Assembly: GCA_003208835.1 (NCBI GenBank)
Contig: QCVD01000001.1
Span: 102,089-166,088, forward strand
DNA length: 64,000 nucleotides
DNA from: Synechococcus sp. AG-683-C23
GTDB taxonomy: Bacteria; Cyanobacteriota; Cyanobacteriia; PCC-6307; Cyanobiaceae
Reading direction: 5' to 3'
The position numbers were made by a program, and so were the translations under genes. The notes under the pieces are model-generated. The model did no database searches and was not told the DNA's origin. It worked only from the letters and a program-made list of their open reading frames with translations. This document shows, piece by piece, positions 18,129 to 27,252 of the stretch; within the stretch, counting starts at the first letter, position 1; every line of letters begins with the position of its first letter.

Positions 18129-19048
18129 TCCAAGATCAGCGCATCCCTTGCCAGTGCCTGATCTACCTTGAGCACTCGATCGGCGCTGGCGCATTGCAAG
18201 CCGTGCTCGTACGCCACATCCTGTTGCGCTGACAACCAAGTGAGAGCTCCAGAATGCCCAGGGTGCTCCACCAAAAACCTCAAGGCTGATTGCACAGCGT
18301 TTTTATCTCGGCCGATGTCCTGCTGCAGCATCAGCTCCACCACCAAACCCTGCCAGCAGTGATCAGCGATATCAGAGCCTTCTAGCCGTTGCAACGCCTC
18401 GCGGTAACTGGGCAAATGTTGCCAAACCTGCTCACCCAGCTCCACCACCAGCTGCGCCCAGCGTCGCTGCAGATCCACTGGCAAAGCATCCAGCGACCAC
18501 TGGCCCCATTGCATCAACTCTTCGAGAACGGCCTTGGCCAATGCAGCTCCACCCACACCAATCTGTTGATGCGCAAAGTCAAAAAGCCGACCGTGGAGCT
18601 GAGTAGGTGGAATGGTCTCCAGCAGTGGGAGTCCGATGGGCTCCCACTGCTGAGCGTTGCAATGCTCTAGAAGATTGGACCGGAGAGCCTGCTGATGAGT
18701 TAGCAGGGCATCGGTCGCTCCCTGCAGCACCTCGCCTTGATCCAGATCGGCTAGAGACGACAACAAAAGTGTTGCTTCCCCAAAGCGATCCGAATCAATC
18801 AAGCCTCGGATCAGGTTGTCGAAGACAAGCAGATGCTCCACACCCTGATCGCGTAGCCACTCCAGCAACATCAAGCTGGTGGCTTGATCACTGGCACTAC
18901 GGCATTGGATTGCCTGTCGCAACACAGCAAAAAAGCATTCCTCTTCGTGCTCCCAGCTGCCCTCCAACTCCTGATAGCAGCCCAGCTCGTCGCCAAACCT
19001 CTCCAGGAGCTGAGGCAAGCGCTCACGCAAGGGCGGCCACTCAGCCAT
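18080..19048 (-). CDS. Helical-repeat protein of unknown function
   Basis: A protein of about 322 residues from the ATG at 19048, which overlaps the upstream stop by 8 nt; the track start 18 codons earlier lies inside the upstream gene. It is nearly all alpha-helical, Leu, Gln and Glu rich, with repeated helix-turn-helix-like blocks suggestive of TPR/HEAT solenoids. No catalytic motif is seen. It follows an RgpF-like glycosyltransferase and a second helical protein in a three-gene minus-strand operon, so it may be a scaffold or an additional transferase subunit in that pathway. Confidence 0.6.
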   Translation of the reverse strand: MAEWPPLRERLPQLLERFGDELGCYQELEGSWEHEEECFFAVLRQAIQCRSASDQATSLMLLEWLRDQGVEHLLVFDNLIRGLIDSDRFGEATLLLSSLADLDQGEVLQGATDALLTHQQALRSNLLEHCNAQQWEPIGLPLLETIPPTQLHGRLFDFAHQQIGVGGAALAKAVLEELMQWGQWSLDALPVDLQRRWAQLVVELGEQVWQHLPSYREALQRLEGSDIADHCWQGLVVELMLQQDIGRDKNAVQSALRFLVEHPGHSGALTWLSAQQDVAYEHGLQCASADRVLKVDQALARDALILDHLRKLMDPIDLDTFN

Positions 19049-20300
19049 CACCCCATTCCTCCAGCAGAGCCGTAAGCCCCTCGGCCGTAAAACAGTCATC
19101 AAGGCGGTGCAGGACCGGCGTCCCGTGTACTAAACGCCACTGAGGGTTCACCACCAAGCGACGCAATTGCAGCTGCAAACCAGCCAGGTCCCGCCAGAGA
19201 AGTGCTGAGGAGATCACCACCCAATCCATTCCTGCCGCCGCAATTAGCTGCAGCAGTTGCTGCGAGGGGCTCTGGCCGAAGTCGCAGATCAGAATTCCCA
19301 GCAGGCCATCCTCAAGCTCTTTCTTGAAAACACGGGTGAGCCTGGCTCGCAGGGCAATTTGCTGAAACGGCACCGACACCAGTGCCTTCAAATTCGGATG
19401 GGGATGGGCCTTAATCCAAGCGATTCGTTCCTCTAAAAGCGCAAGATCCGCATCACGCAACAGGATCGCCACGGTGATCGACTCCTGCCAGAGACGACGG
19501 TGAGCAGTCGACTCCCAAAGCTCTTCCCAAATTTGAGGTTGCTGTTCTGCCATCAGGCTGCAAGTGCGGCCCAGACCATCCTGATTAGCGGAAACGTCCT
19601 TCAGCGCCCGATGCTTCACCACCGGAGATCCAGCATCCAATGAACAGATTGGGTAGGCCGTGGAGTTGAGCATTGGCTCCCCATTGCGGGGATCCTCCAT
19701 CGGGCTGATCGGCAACCAGGCCCGCCACTGGATGCCCAGTTCACCCAACAAGCAAGAGAACCCCAATTCATAGGCCTGAATGACGTCATGACGACTGGCC
19801 TGGGGAATGACGGCCTCAAAAAATTGCACCAACCTGTGGTGCTGCATCACAGCTTGCTCCACCAGCAGGAAATAACTCTGCAAATGCGGCGTGTACAACT
19901 GACAGTCCGTCAAGCCCCACACCGGCCCCGGCTGCTGGACCATGGCGTCGAGGATCGGCTCGAGATCACGGAAAGGGCCCACCACGCTGTCGTTGCAGAG
20001 CAGCACGTGGGTCGCCCCATCAAGCAACTGCTGCTCTCGGGCGATGCGAAGCCCCAACTGATAGGAACCAAAGTCGTAGGCACGGTGGCGCTTACAAAGG
20101 CAAATTAACCCTGGGTACTGCTCAACGAGCTCCTCCAGACCATCGACCTGATCTTGATCAAACACCAGCACAAGCTGCGTGCTCAGCTGCCGCAGGGCGC
20201 GAATCCAGCGGATAGTAACGGCAGACAGCGTCCCGCCACGCGCATACCCCGCCATAACGGTCACCAAACGCTTGTGGGGCAACGCGTCAGTCACAATCAC
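19041..20300 (-). CDS. RgpF-like rhamnan synthesis glycosyltransferase
   Basis: A protein of about 419 residues. The track start lies far inside the upstream gene; a GTG at 20300 (or 20294) overlaps the upstream stop and begins directly with VTDALPHKRLVTVMAGYARG, the expected first strand. The segment HRAYDFGSYQLGLR near residue 92 followed by THVLLCNDSVVGPF near 118 is the signature of the rhamnan-synthesis F family, which transfers sugars in rhamnose-rich cell-wall polysaccharides. The C-terminal ~200 residues hold a second, less clear domain. It is encoded between two helical-repeat proteins. Confidence 0.75.
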   Translation of the reverse strand: MIVTDALPHKRLVTVMAGYARGGTLSAVTIRWIRALRQLSTQLVLVFDQDQVDGLEELVEQYPGLICLCKRHRAYDFGSYQLGLRIAREQQLLDGATHVLLCNDSVVGPFRDLEPILDAMVQQPGPVWGLTDCQLYTPHLQSYFLLVEQAVMQHHRLVQFFEAVIPQASRHDVIQAYELGFSCLLGELGIQWRAWLPISPMEDPRNGEPMLNSTAYPICSLDAGSPVVKHRALKDVSANQDGLGRTCSLMAEQQPQIWEELWESTAHRRLWQESITVAILLRDADLALLEERIAWIKAHPHPNLKALVSVPFQQIALRARLTRVFKKELEDGLLGILICDFGQSPSQQLLQLIAAAGMDWVVISSALLWRDLAGLQLQLRRLVVNPQWRLVHGTPVLHRLDDCFTAEGLTALLEEWGDG

Positions 20301-20919
20301 TAGCCTCCCAGTCCTGCAACTGCCGCTCAAAAAGATCCAGCACCAGATGGTTCGTGAACAGACCGCGATCCCAAGGGGTTGCTGGAGGTTGTGGCCATTC
20401 CATGGCCACAACCTCCAGCACATCCTCGAGAGTATTTGGCTCGTCTTCATCCATCAGGGCAACGAGCAACATCTCCACCACCCGCTCCGTGTCATTGCGA
20501 TCTATGGCTTGAGCCACCTCCATGGCCAGTTGTTCGCCCGACTCGACTTTGCGCAGCTGATTGGCCAGGGCGTGCTTAGCGATCTCCCGCAGTTTTCGAT
20601 TCTCATGGTGGAGCAGCTCGTTCCAACGGGCTTCGGCGCGAGCGCGATCCCCGAGGAACAGCCAGATCCTGGCCTCCACATCTTCGAAAAACGACGTCCA
20701 CATCCCATGACACTTGCAGCAGGCGATCAGGGCTTCCGACACCCGCACGGCCCGAATTTTTTGCAGGCAGCGCAACTCCGCATAGATCTCCGGAACACCC
20801 GGACGGCACTGATCAGTGCCGATGCACTGCGGCAGCCAGGCCGCCCGCTCACAGATCAATAAAGCGTCCGCCCGCAGGGCCAGGGCGCGATCTTCAACGG
20901 TGGGGGCTGAGGATGCCAT
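20287..20919 (-). CDS. Small helical protein upstream of RgpF-like gene
   Basis: A protein of about 210 residues from the ATG at 20919 (MASSAPTVEDRAL); the longer track ORF extends antisense into the divergent exporter gene and is not credible. It is Ala, Leu and Glu rich, with helical pairs and several Cys (LICERAAWLPQCIG, ALIACCKCHGMW). The segment RIWLFLGDRARAEARWNELL looks TPR-like. No enzyme motif is seen. It is the first gene of the operon with the RgpF-like enzyme, diverging from the type I secretion operon with 111 nt between them. Confidence 0.6.
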   Translation of the reverse strand: MASSAPTVEDRALALRADALLICERAAWLPQCIGTDQCRPGVPEIYAELRCLQKIRAVRVSEALIACCKCHGMWTSFFEDVEARIWLFLGDRARAEARWNELLHHENRKLREIAKHALANQLRKVESGEQLAMEVAQAIDRNDTERVVEMLLVALMDEDEPNTLEDVLEVVAMEWPQPPATPWDRGLFTNHLVLDLFERQLQDWEASDCD

Positions 20920-21030
20920 AACGGCAATTCTGCTGCAGCACAACCATTGATTCAATGCCGAATCGTCGTCCGCTGAGTGGGGAACTGGGCTGATGAGTTC
21001 AAGCCGGTACGCTTGAACTCGCGGTAGATC

Positions 21031-23847
21031 GTGATGACGGCTCACCTGGCATCGCCTATCAACCTTGACGCCCTGCTGCCAACGGACGTCAAGACGCGCA
21101 GGTTGTCCACAGGGGAAACGTTGCTGGCCCCAGGTGAGCTCCCAACAAAAATTTGGCTGATACGCCACGGAACGGTGCGCAGTTTGGCCGGGATGCTGCC
21201 GCGGAACAACTGGCGCACTGTTGAACGCCACGGCAGTGGAGAACTCGTTGGCTGGCTCGGTTGGCTCCATGGCCGTCCGATCGAGCATCTCCGCGCTGCA
21301 GAACCTTGCGAGCTGATCGAGTTGACCTTGGATCAGGTTGACAACCTCTTGCGAACAGAACTTGCACTTCGTGAATGGTGCGCCCAGCAGACCCCAATTA
21401 TTGAGCTGCTCCATCTGCTTTTGCAGCTCTCCCATGGCAACCCAGCCCGAGGCCATCAACTGGATGACTGGCGTGATCTGCAGCACAAAATCGGTCACGC
21501 TATCGACCAAGATCCTGAGCCTCGTCCAGGCGGGCAATGGCACTGGATCGATGGTGAAGTGTGGCCTCAACCAGCTTCAGCCAGTCACCACCAACAACGG
21601 CTGATCTGGCTTCCAGACCCCGATGATGCCGCCATCCAGGAAAGCCTCAAGACGTTAGGGCCCACAACGCGGCAAAACGCCAACCAACAGGAGCTGAGTC
21701 TCAACCGCGCCAGCGGTCCACGCGACATCCCTCTAGCCATTTGCAAAAGCTTGGCGGAGTTCCATGGTGTTCCCATCAATCGCGACAACCTGCTGGATGA
21801 GATCGACGCCTTACTTCAGCGTCAGGCTCGACTGAACCTGATCAACATCGGCCAGCTTCTCAGCAGCCTCGATCTCTCGGTGTCGAAGGTGGAGTTGCCA
21901 ATGCGGCAGCTCACTCGCGTACCTTGCCCCGCAGTGTTCAGCCATCAGGGAAACATCACCCTGCTGGAGGGGATAGACGACAACGGCCAACTGCGACTGC
22001 TGGACCCCGAACTTGGGGCCCTGAGAGTGAATCCGGCCGCTATCGCTCCAGAAGCAGGTGAACGGATGCCGATCCTGCTGCTGCGCCGGCGTCCAGACAG
22101 CAAGGAACAACGCTTCAGCTGGAGCTGGTACGGCCCTTTTCTGCGGCCTCATCGCCGTGAACTGATCGAGGTTCTGGTGACCTCTGGCGTGGTCAATGTG
22201 CTGGCCCTGGTCACACCACTTGGGATCATGCGGTTGATCAACGCCCGCACCGGTGGCAGTGACTCCCTGGATGCAGTGGTCAGCATTGGTGTAATTCTCA
22301 TCGGCGCCAGTGTCGTAACGGCCATCGCGTCCGCCCTGCGCAGCTTGATCTTCACGGGCATCGCTAATCGGGTGGACATGGACACCCGCGAGACCATCCT
22401 GGATCGGCTTGTGCGTCTGCCCCAGGGCTTTTTTGACGTCAGACCCGTGGGCCGGATCACTTACTACTTCAACCAGCTCGACCGATTACGCGATTTCCTG
22501 ATCGGAAGGGCATTGACCACCCTGGTGGATTTCAGCTTCAGCCTGATGTATCTAGCGGTGCTGTTCAGCCTCAATCCACTGCTCACCCTGGTCACGCTCA
22601 GCACCCTGCCCCTATTTGTGGTGTTGGCTCTCATCGCCAACCCGATCGTGGAAAACCAGATCGACAAGGTGGTGCAGGAAGGCGTCCGCACCAACAGCTA
22701 TCTCACGGAAGCCATCACTGGCATTCAGACCATTAAGTCCCAGAACGCAGAGCTCAAAACCCGTTGGGATTTTCAGGATCGCTACAGCCGCTTCATCGGC
22801 GAAGACTTCAAGCTGAAGGTCAGCGGTGAAACCGTTGGCGCCCTAGCCAAATTCCTCGGAGATCTCACCGGCATCGCCACCATGGTGGTGGGGATTTGGT
22901 TGGTGTCTCGAAACGAGCTCTCGATCGGAGCGCTATTTGCCTTTCGGATCATCAGCGATCGCGTCACAGGTCCGTTGGTGCAATTGGTGCAGACCTGGCA
23001 GCAGTTCAAGATCCAGTCCCGCAACCTCACCCTGGCGGCTGATGTGGTCGATCGACCCACCGAACAATCAGAACGCGACGCCGCCAACATCCCGATGCCG
23101 CCCCTCCAGGGCAAGGTGTCGATCGAAAACGTCGACTTCCGCTACCAGGAGGGCGGCCAAACCATCCTTCACAACGTGTCTCTTGAGGTTCCCGTGGGAA
23201 CCTTTGTTGGCCTAGTCGGTGGGTCGGGATCGGGCAAATCGACGCTGTTGAAATTGTTGCCGCGCTTCTACGCTGCCGAATCAGGACGCATCAAGATCGA
23301 TGGCCTCGACATCAGCAAAGTAGAGCTCTATTCACTACGCCGTCAGATCGGTGTGGTGCCACAGGATTCGCTGCTCTTCGACGGCACAATCAAAGAGAAC
23401 CTGCTGATGGTGAAACCAGATGCCACCAGTGAGGAGTTGATTCGAGCGGCCCAGATCGCCTGTGCCCACGATTTCATTATGGAGATGCCGCAGGGGTACA
23501 ACTCACCGGTGGGAGAACGGGGGGCCGGGCTGTCTGGTGGTCAACGCCAACGAATGGCCCTGGCCCGGGCAGTGCTGCAGAACCCCAGGATGCTGATCCT
23601 CGATGAAGCCACCAGTGCCCTCGATGCCACCACCGAACGGCAGGTGTGCCTCAACCTCTTCGAAGCCTTCCGCGGCCGTACTGTTTTTTTTATCACCCAC
23701 CGACTTACGACGGTGCGACCTGCCGATCTAATCGTGCTGATGGACCAAGGCGTGGTCATGGAAACAGGTGATCACAACGATTTGATCGAGCGTCAGGGCT
23801 GGTATTACGCCTTGGTACAGAGCCAAGCTCAGGAGGGATTGAACTGA
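21031..23847 (+). CDS. Type I secretion ABC exporter with N-terminal cNMP-binding-like and C39-like domains
   Basis: A 938-residue HlyB-type exporter. Residues ~15-130 resemble a cyclic-nucleotide-binding (Crp-like) barrel (TGETLLAPGELPTKIWLIRHGTV). Residues ~225-350 resemble a C39 peptidase fold without its usual catalytic residues: NITLLEG stands where the catalytic His strand is expected, so it probably binds substrate without cutting it. The membrane domain spans ~385-660. The ATPase has GGSGSGKST near 730, LSGGQRQR near 834 and MLILDEATSALD near 854. It heads an operon with HlyD, a small membrane protein and a foldase, each overlapping the next. Confidence 0.88.
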   Translation: MMTAHLASPINLDALLPTDVKTRRLSTGETLLAPGELPTKIWLIRHGTVRSLAGMLPRNNWRTVERHGSGELVGWLGWLHGRPIEHLRAAEPCELIELTLDQVDNLLRTELALREWCAQQTPIIELLHLLLQLSHGNPARGHQLDDWRDLQHKIGHAIDQDPEPRPGGQWHWIDGEVWPQPASASHHQQRLIWLPDPDDAAIQESLKTLGPTTRQNANQQELSLNRASGPRDIPLAICKSLAEFHGVPINRDNLLDEIDALLQRQARLNLINIGQLLSSLDLSVSKVELPMRQLTRVPCPAVFSHQGNITLLEGIDDNGQLRLLDPELGALRVNPAAIAPEAGERMPILLLRRRPDSKEQRFSWSWYGPFLRPHRRELIEVLVTSGVVNVLALVTPLGIMRLINARTGGSDSLDAVVSIGVILIGASVVTAIASALRSLIFTGIANRVDMDTRETILDRLVRLPQGFFDVRPVGRITYYFNQLDRLRDFLIGRALTTLVDFSFSLMYLAVLFSLNPLLTLVTLSTLPLFVVLALIANPIVENQIDKVVQEGVRTNSYLTEAITGIQTIKSQNAELKTRWDFQDRYSRFIGEDFKLKVSGETVGALAKFLGDLTGIATMVVGIWLVSRNELSIGALFAFRIISDRVTGPLVQLVQTWQQFKIQSRNLTLAADVVDRPTEQSERDAANIPMPPLQGKVSIENVDFRYQEGGQTILHNVSLEVPVGTFVGLVGGSGSGKSTLLKLLPRFYAAESGRIKIDGLDISKVELYSLRRQIGVVPQDSLLFDGTIKENLLMVKPDATSEELIRAAQIACAHDFIMEMPQGYNSPVGERGAGLSGGQRQRMALARAVLQNPRMLILDEATSALDATTERQVCLNLFEAFRGRTVFFITHRLTTVRPADLIVLMDQGVVMETGDHNDLIERQGWYYALVQSQAQEGLN

Positions 23848-25118
23848 TGCCCCCCATCGACGAAACTGCATGGAGTTTCAACCAACCTGTACTACTGAAA
23901 AAAAGCCGGCGCACCTCCTCGGTGCTGGTCTGGACCTTGGCCGGCGGCACCCTGTTCGCGATCGCCTGGGCGTTTCTAGCCCCATTGCCGCAAACCGTTG
24001 CTTTGCAAGGCAAACTACAATCCACTAGCGGTTCGCAATCAATTGACGCTCCGGTTCCCGGTGTGATCGAAGACGTCGCGGTCGTGGAAGGCCAACGCGT
24101 CAACCGCGGTGATCTGCTGCTTCGGTTCGATGCCCGCGATGCGCAAGCACGGCTCAACAGTGCACAACGCAATCGAGATCGTCTTCAAAACCAGATCACG
24201 ATCAACCGCGTGGTGCTTGGGGAGGAGCCAGCCTCCAGCCTGAGCGAGAACCAACGCGCACTGTTGATCAGCCAACGCCAAAACAACGACGGCAGCCTGG
24301 CCGCCGAGCAAGCCGCCATACGTCGCAGCAAGGTCCGCGTCGCTGGGCTGCGGCAATCGCTCAGCACCGCAGAAATGGTGGCCTATCGCTACGAAGCCTT
24401 GCAGCGGGATGGAGCGAGCAGCGAACTCCAGGTGGTCATGGCGCTCGCCAAGGTGGCCGAGATTCGCACCGACCTCGATGCCGAAGAAGAAGACCTGATC
24501 CGCTTGAAATCTCGCCGTGAGGCCGACCAAGGCAGCCGTGAGGCGCTCCTGCGCAAGGAGATAGAAAGCAACCTCAATCAGATCGCGGTTCTAGATAGGG
24601 ACATCCGACAGTCCGATGTGCTTCTCTCTCGCATCAATGTCGAAGCGCCGATCACAGGGCTGGTGTTTGAGCTCAACGTCAGCCGCGGCGATGTGGTCTC
24701 CAAAAGAAGCGGCAACAAGCCGATGCTGCAGATCATTCCGGAAGATGAGCTACAGGCCAAAGTCTTCATCCCCAATGAAGCCATTGGCTTTATTCGCATC
24801 GGACAACGGGCCGATATTTCGCTCACCGCTTTCAACGCAAGTGATTACGGCTATCTCCCGGCTACGGTGAAACGCGTGGGATCCGATGCACTGACCCCGC
24901 AGGAGCAGCAACGCGAACTGGGTACAGACGCCCAGGGCCTGCATTTCCCCGCCACTTTGAAGCTCAACAACCAATCGCTCCAGGTCGGCACGCGCTCGAT
25001 CGACTTGCTACCTGGCATGAGCCTGACCGCTGATCTTCACATCCGCACCCGTCGATTTATTTCCGCGATCACGGATCTGTTTGACGACAAGCGGCGCAGC
25101 CTGGAACGCCTGCGCTGA
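23847..25118 (+). CDS. HlyD-family membrane fusion protein
   Basis: A 423-residue periplasmic adaptor. One N-terminal membrane helix lies near residues 28-46 (VLVWTLAGGTLFAIAWAFLAPL). The split biotinyl-lipoyl domain has SIDAPVPGVIEDVAVVEGQRVNRGDLLLRFD near 63 and INVEAPITGLVFELNVSRGDVV near 263. Between them is a long coiled-coil hairpin; the beta-barrel ends in LLPGMSLTADLHI. It links the ABC exporter to a TolC-type outer-membrane channel, which is not in the window. Its ATG overlaps the exporter stop and its stop overlaps the next ATG, both as TGATG. Confidence 0.92.
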   Translation: MPPIDETAWSFNQPVLLKKSRRTSSVLVWTLAGGTLFAIAWAFLAPLPQTVALQGKLQSTSGSQSIDAPVPGVIEDVAVVEGQRVNRGDLLLRFDARDAQARLNSAQRNRDRLQNQITINRVVLGEEPASSLSENQRALLISQRQNNDGSLAAEQAAIRRSKVRVAGLRQSLSTAEMVAYRYEALQRDGASSELQVVMALAKVAEIRTDLDAEEEDLIRLKSRREADQGSREALLRKEIESNLNQIAVLDRDIRQSDVLLSRINVEAPITGLVFELNVSRGDVVSKRSGNKPMLQIIPEDELQAKVFIPNEAIGFIRIGQRADISLTAFNASDYGYLPATVKRVGSDALTPQEQQRELGTDAQGLHFPATLKLNNQSLQVGTRSIDLLPGMSLTADLHIRTRRFISAITDLFDDKRRSLERLR

Positions 25119-25396
25119 TGCATCACCTCGATCCACATCCCCTCTGGCAGCACCTTCCTGCAGAGCGCCGCACCCTGGGATCACAACTCGCCCTTAAATA
25201 TCGACGCGGACTGGCCTGGATCAACCGCCGCCGCCAACGCATTGGTATTGCCGTGGGGCTTTACCTCTTGATCTGGTTAGTCCCCCTACTGTTCAACCAG
25301 GTCTTGATCACCAGTTTTGCCTTGCTGCCCTTAGTACTGGTCCCCCCGGTCGGTGGTCTGGTCTACTGGCTGGTCTGGCAGGAGTTCCATGGCTGA
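25118..25396 (+). CDS. Small membrane protein of the type I secretion operon
   Basis: A 92-residue protein with two probable membrane helices, about residues 46-62 (IGIAVGLYLLIWLVPLLF) and 66-87 (SFALLPLVLVPPVGGLVYWLVW), after a basic, Arg-rich N-terminal stretch that should stay in the cytoplasm. It is coupled to hlyD and to the foldase gene by overlaps of 1 and 8 nt. No family is recognised. Placement suggests a dedicated accessory subunit of the exporter complex. Confidence 0.7.
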   Translation: MHHLDPHPLWQHLPAERRTLGSQLALKYRRGLAWINRRRQRIGIAVGLYLLIWLVPLLFNQVLITSFALLPLVLVPPVGGLVYWLVWQEFHG

Positions 25397-26159
25397 TATT
25401 GAATTGCATCCTGGAACACCCAGCTGCGATGTCGCCACATTGAATCGGCTGGCCCGGCAGCAAGAGTTGGGCGTGGCCATGGCCCGAGCTTTGATTTACG
25501 ACGAAATCTGTCAAGCCGTTCCCCTCTCTCAAGATGACAGCGACGTCCTCATTCGGATGTATCTCGAGCAGCAAGGCATTGACCCAAACAACGCAGATGC
25601 TCATCAAACATTTCTGCAGGTCAAAGGTTGGAGCAGTGAGGATCTGGGCTACATCTCCAGCCGTTGGGAACGGATTGAGCGTTTTCAGAACCAAATCTTT
25701 GCGGAAGAAGTCGAGCGTCAATTTCTGAGCAGAAAACTGGCCCACGACCAGGTCACCTATTCGATGATTCGCGTCCGCGATGGCGACCTAGCCTTTGAGC
25801 TGCACCAACGCTTGTTGGACGAGGAAGCCAGTTTTGCAGACCTTGCAGGTAAATATTCCGACGGTGCAGAGCGCGACTCAGAAGGGATCTGCGGACCAGT
25901 ACCCTTCGATCAAGCCCACGCCACCGTGGTGGAGAAACTCCGCGGCTGCAAAGAGGGAGAGCTGCTGGAGCCATTCTTCCTGGTGGACATCTGGCTGATT
26001 CTTCGCCTCGAGCGCTGGCAGGGAGCCCGGCTTGACGACGCCATGCGCAGCACGATGCTCGAAGAATTATTTGATCAATGGGTGGATCAACGCATCACGA
26101 CCCTCACGGAGGGCCGCACACCCGATCCACTACCCACCCACTTACTGAAGCGTGTCTAA
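25389..26159 (+). CDS. SurA/PpiC-like peptidyl-prolyl isomerase domain protein
   Basis: A protein of about 256 residues from the ATG at 25389, which overlaps the preceding stop by 8 nt; the track start is 12 codons too early. The N-terminal ~120 helical residues resemble the SurA-type chaperone part. Residues ~120-205 (VTYSMIRVRDGDLAFELHQRLLDEEASFADLAGKYSDG and CGPVPFDQAHATVVEKLRGCKEGELLEPF) match a parvulin domain. There is no signal peptide, so it probably acts in the cytoplasm, keeping the export substrate unfolded or delivering it. Pairing of PpiC-type proteins with ABC/HlyD exporters is seen in other cyanobacterial secretion clusters. Confidence 0.8.
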   Translation: MADIELHPGTPSCDVATLNRLARQQELGVAMARALIYDEICQAVPLSQDDSDVLIRMYLEQQGIDPNNADAHQTFLQVKGWSSEDLGYISSRWERIERFQNQIFAEEVERQFLSRKLAHDQVTYSMIRVRDGDLAFELHQRLLDEEASFADLAGKYSDGAERDSEGICGPVPFDQAHATVVEKLRGCKEGELLEPFFLVDIWLILRLERWQGARLDDAMRSTMLEELFDQWVDQRITTLTEGRTPDPLPTHLLKRV

Positions 26160-27197
26160 TTCCTCAGCCAACCAAACCGGCAGACTGCTGCTGGAGCTAA
26201 GGCTGACGGAGCCTGCTGGATAGAACAACAACATGGCAAGCAGGGCCTCGGCCGAATCTGGGCTGGTCATCGCTGCGCGGATCTGCTGGTCTTGAACATC
26301 CACGAGCTCCCTGCCGAAATTGGCGCGAATCAAGGCACGGGTAACCCCGCCGACTGGGGTCGTGTAAAGGTTCTTCCCTTGGTCAGAATCAGTGTCCAAC
26401 CAGAGCTGAGCAACAATGCAACGCAACCCGCTGAGTTCCTCGAGAACTTCTCTGTCCTCAGGGTGAACGCCATAACGCTCAATCAAGTCAGTCATCCTCG
26501 CCACAGCTTGTTTGTCGCGAAAACAAGCCATCGCTTCATCACCGCGCTGTTCTGTCAACGGCTGCAGCTGGTTCAATATCGTCTCCACTGGCTGCCCAGC
26601 CTCTTCACTGGCCGCCTCCAATAAGCCGACCGGTCCCTGTAATTGCGCTTGAAGCGACATATCGCAATAGTCGGCGTAGTCCTTGATCAACCAATCGGGG
26701 AGTTTCTCCAGAGGGTTGCCAATACTGAACCCACCGGGACGAGTATATGGAATCACAGCCAAAAGGAGATTGTGCTGGCGAGGTTTCTGGTCTGAAGATG
26801 CGAGTTGCCGCGTCAACTGTGCCAGCCAAAGCTGCTCATCGCGCGCCAACGCCTGACGAACTAACGGTCCTTCAAGCTGCAGACGTTGAAGTATTCCGAT
26901 CGGTCCTTTATATAATTCAGGGAGTTGATCGGTCGGAGCAGCCAACCAAAACACCGAAAGACAGTGCCGTGCCTGACGAGCCGCCTGCAGCGTTGCCAGC
27001 GAGGGGTTGACGGCTGCCTCGCGCATGATCAGCTCCAGACGGGCTACCGACCAAGGACGCAACGCTCCAGTTAAATTAATGCCCGCTAGTTCAGGCAGCT
27101 CCAGCGCCCCTGGATGAGCAGTGAGTAAATCCAACCCCTGCGATCTAGATGCAGTTGACTGAGCCAGCCGATCGCGAAGCCAACCGCGGATACCCAT
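26142..27197 (-). CDS. Protein of unknown function, convergent to the secretion operon
   Basis: A 351-residue soluble protein I do not recognise. It is rich in Leu, Gln and Ala, mostly helical, with no signal peptide and no membrane segment. The first ~60 residues have short leucine-rich blocks (ALELPELAGINLTGAL), and the stretch GLRCIVAQLWLDTDSDQGKNLYTTPVGGVTRALIRA looks like a compact folded core. Its 3' end overlaps the foldase gene by 18 nt on the opposite strand. GC content and codon use match its neighbours, so it is probably a resident gene. Confidence 0.6.
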   Translation of the reverse strand: MGIRGWLRDRLAQSTASRSQGLDLLTAHPGALELPELAGINLTGALRPWSVARLELIMREAAVNPSLATLQAARQARHCLSVFWLAAPTDQLPELYKGPIGILQRLQLEGPLVRQALARDEQLWLAQLTRQLASSDQKPRQHNLLLAVIPYTRPGGFSIGNPLEKLPDWLIKDYADYCDMSLQAQLQGPVGLLEAASEEAGQPVETILNQLQPLTEQRGDEAMACFRDKQAVARMTDLIERYGVHPEDREVLEELSGLRCIVAQLWLDTDSDQGKNLYTTPVGGVTRALIRANFGRELVDVQDQQIRAAMTSPDSAEALLAMLLFYPAGSVSLSSSSSLPVWLAEELDTLQ

Positions 27198-27252
27198 TCG
27201 TGTGTGTGTAGTTCCGGCAGACTATCTGTACCACTCGCAGCTCACAACATCC

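Noticed and set aside
20179-20862. 227-codon plus-strand ORF antisense to the RgpF-like gene
   Set aside because: Shadow ORF; the minus-strand frames have the domain signature and the coupling overlaps.
20920-21570. N-terminal extension of the 427-codon minus ORF
   Set aside because: This part is antisense to the start of the ABC exporter and reads as non-protein; the gene starts at 20919.
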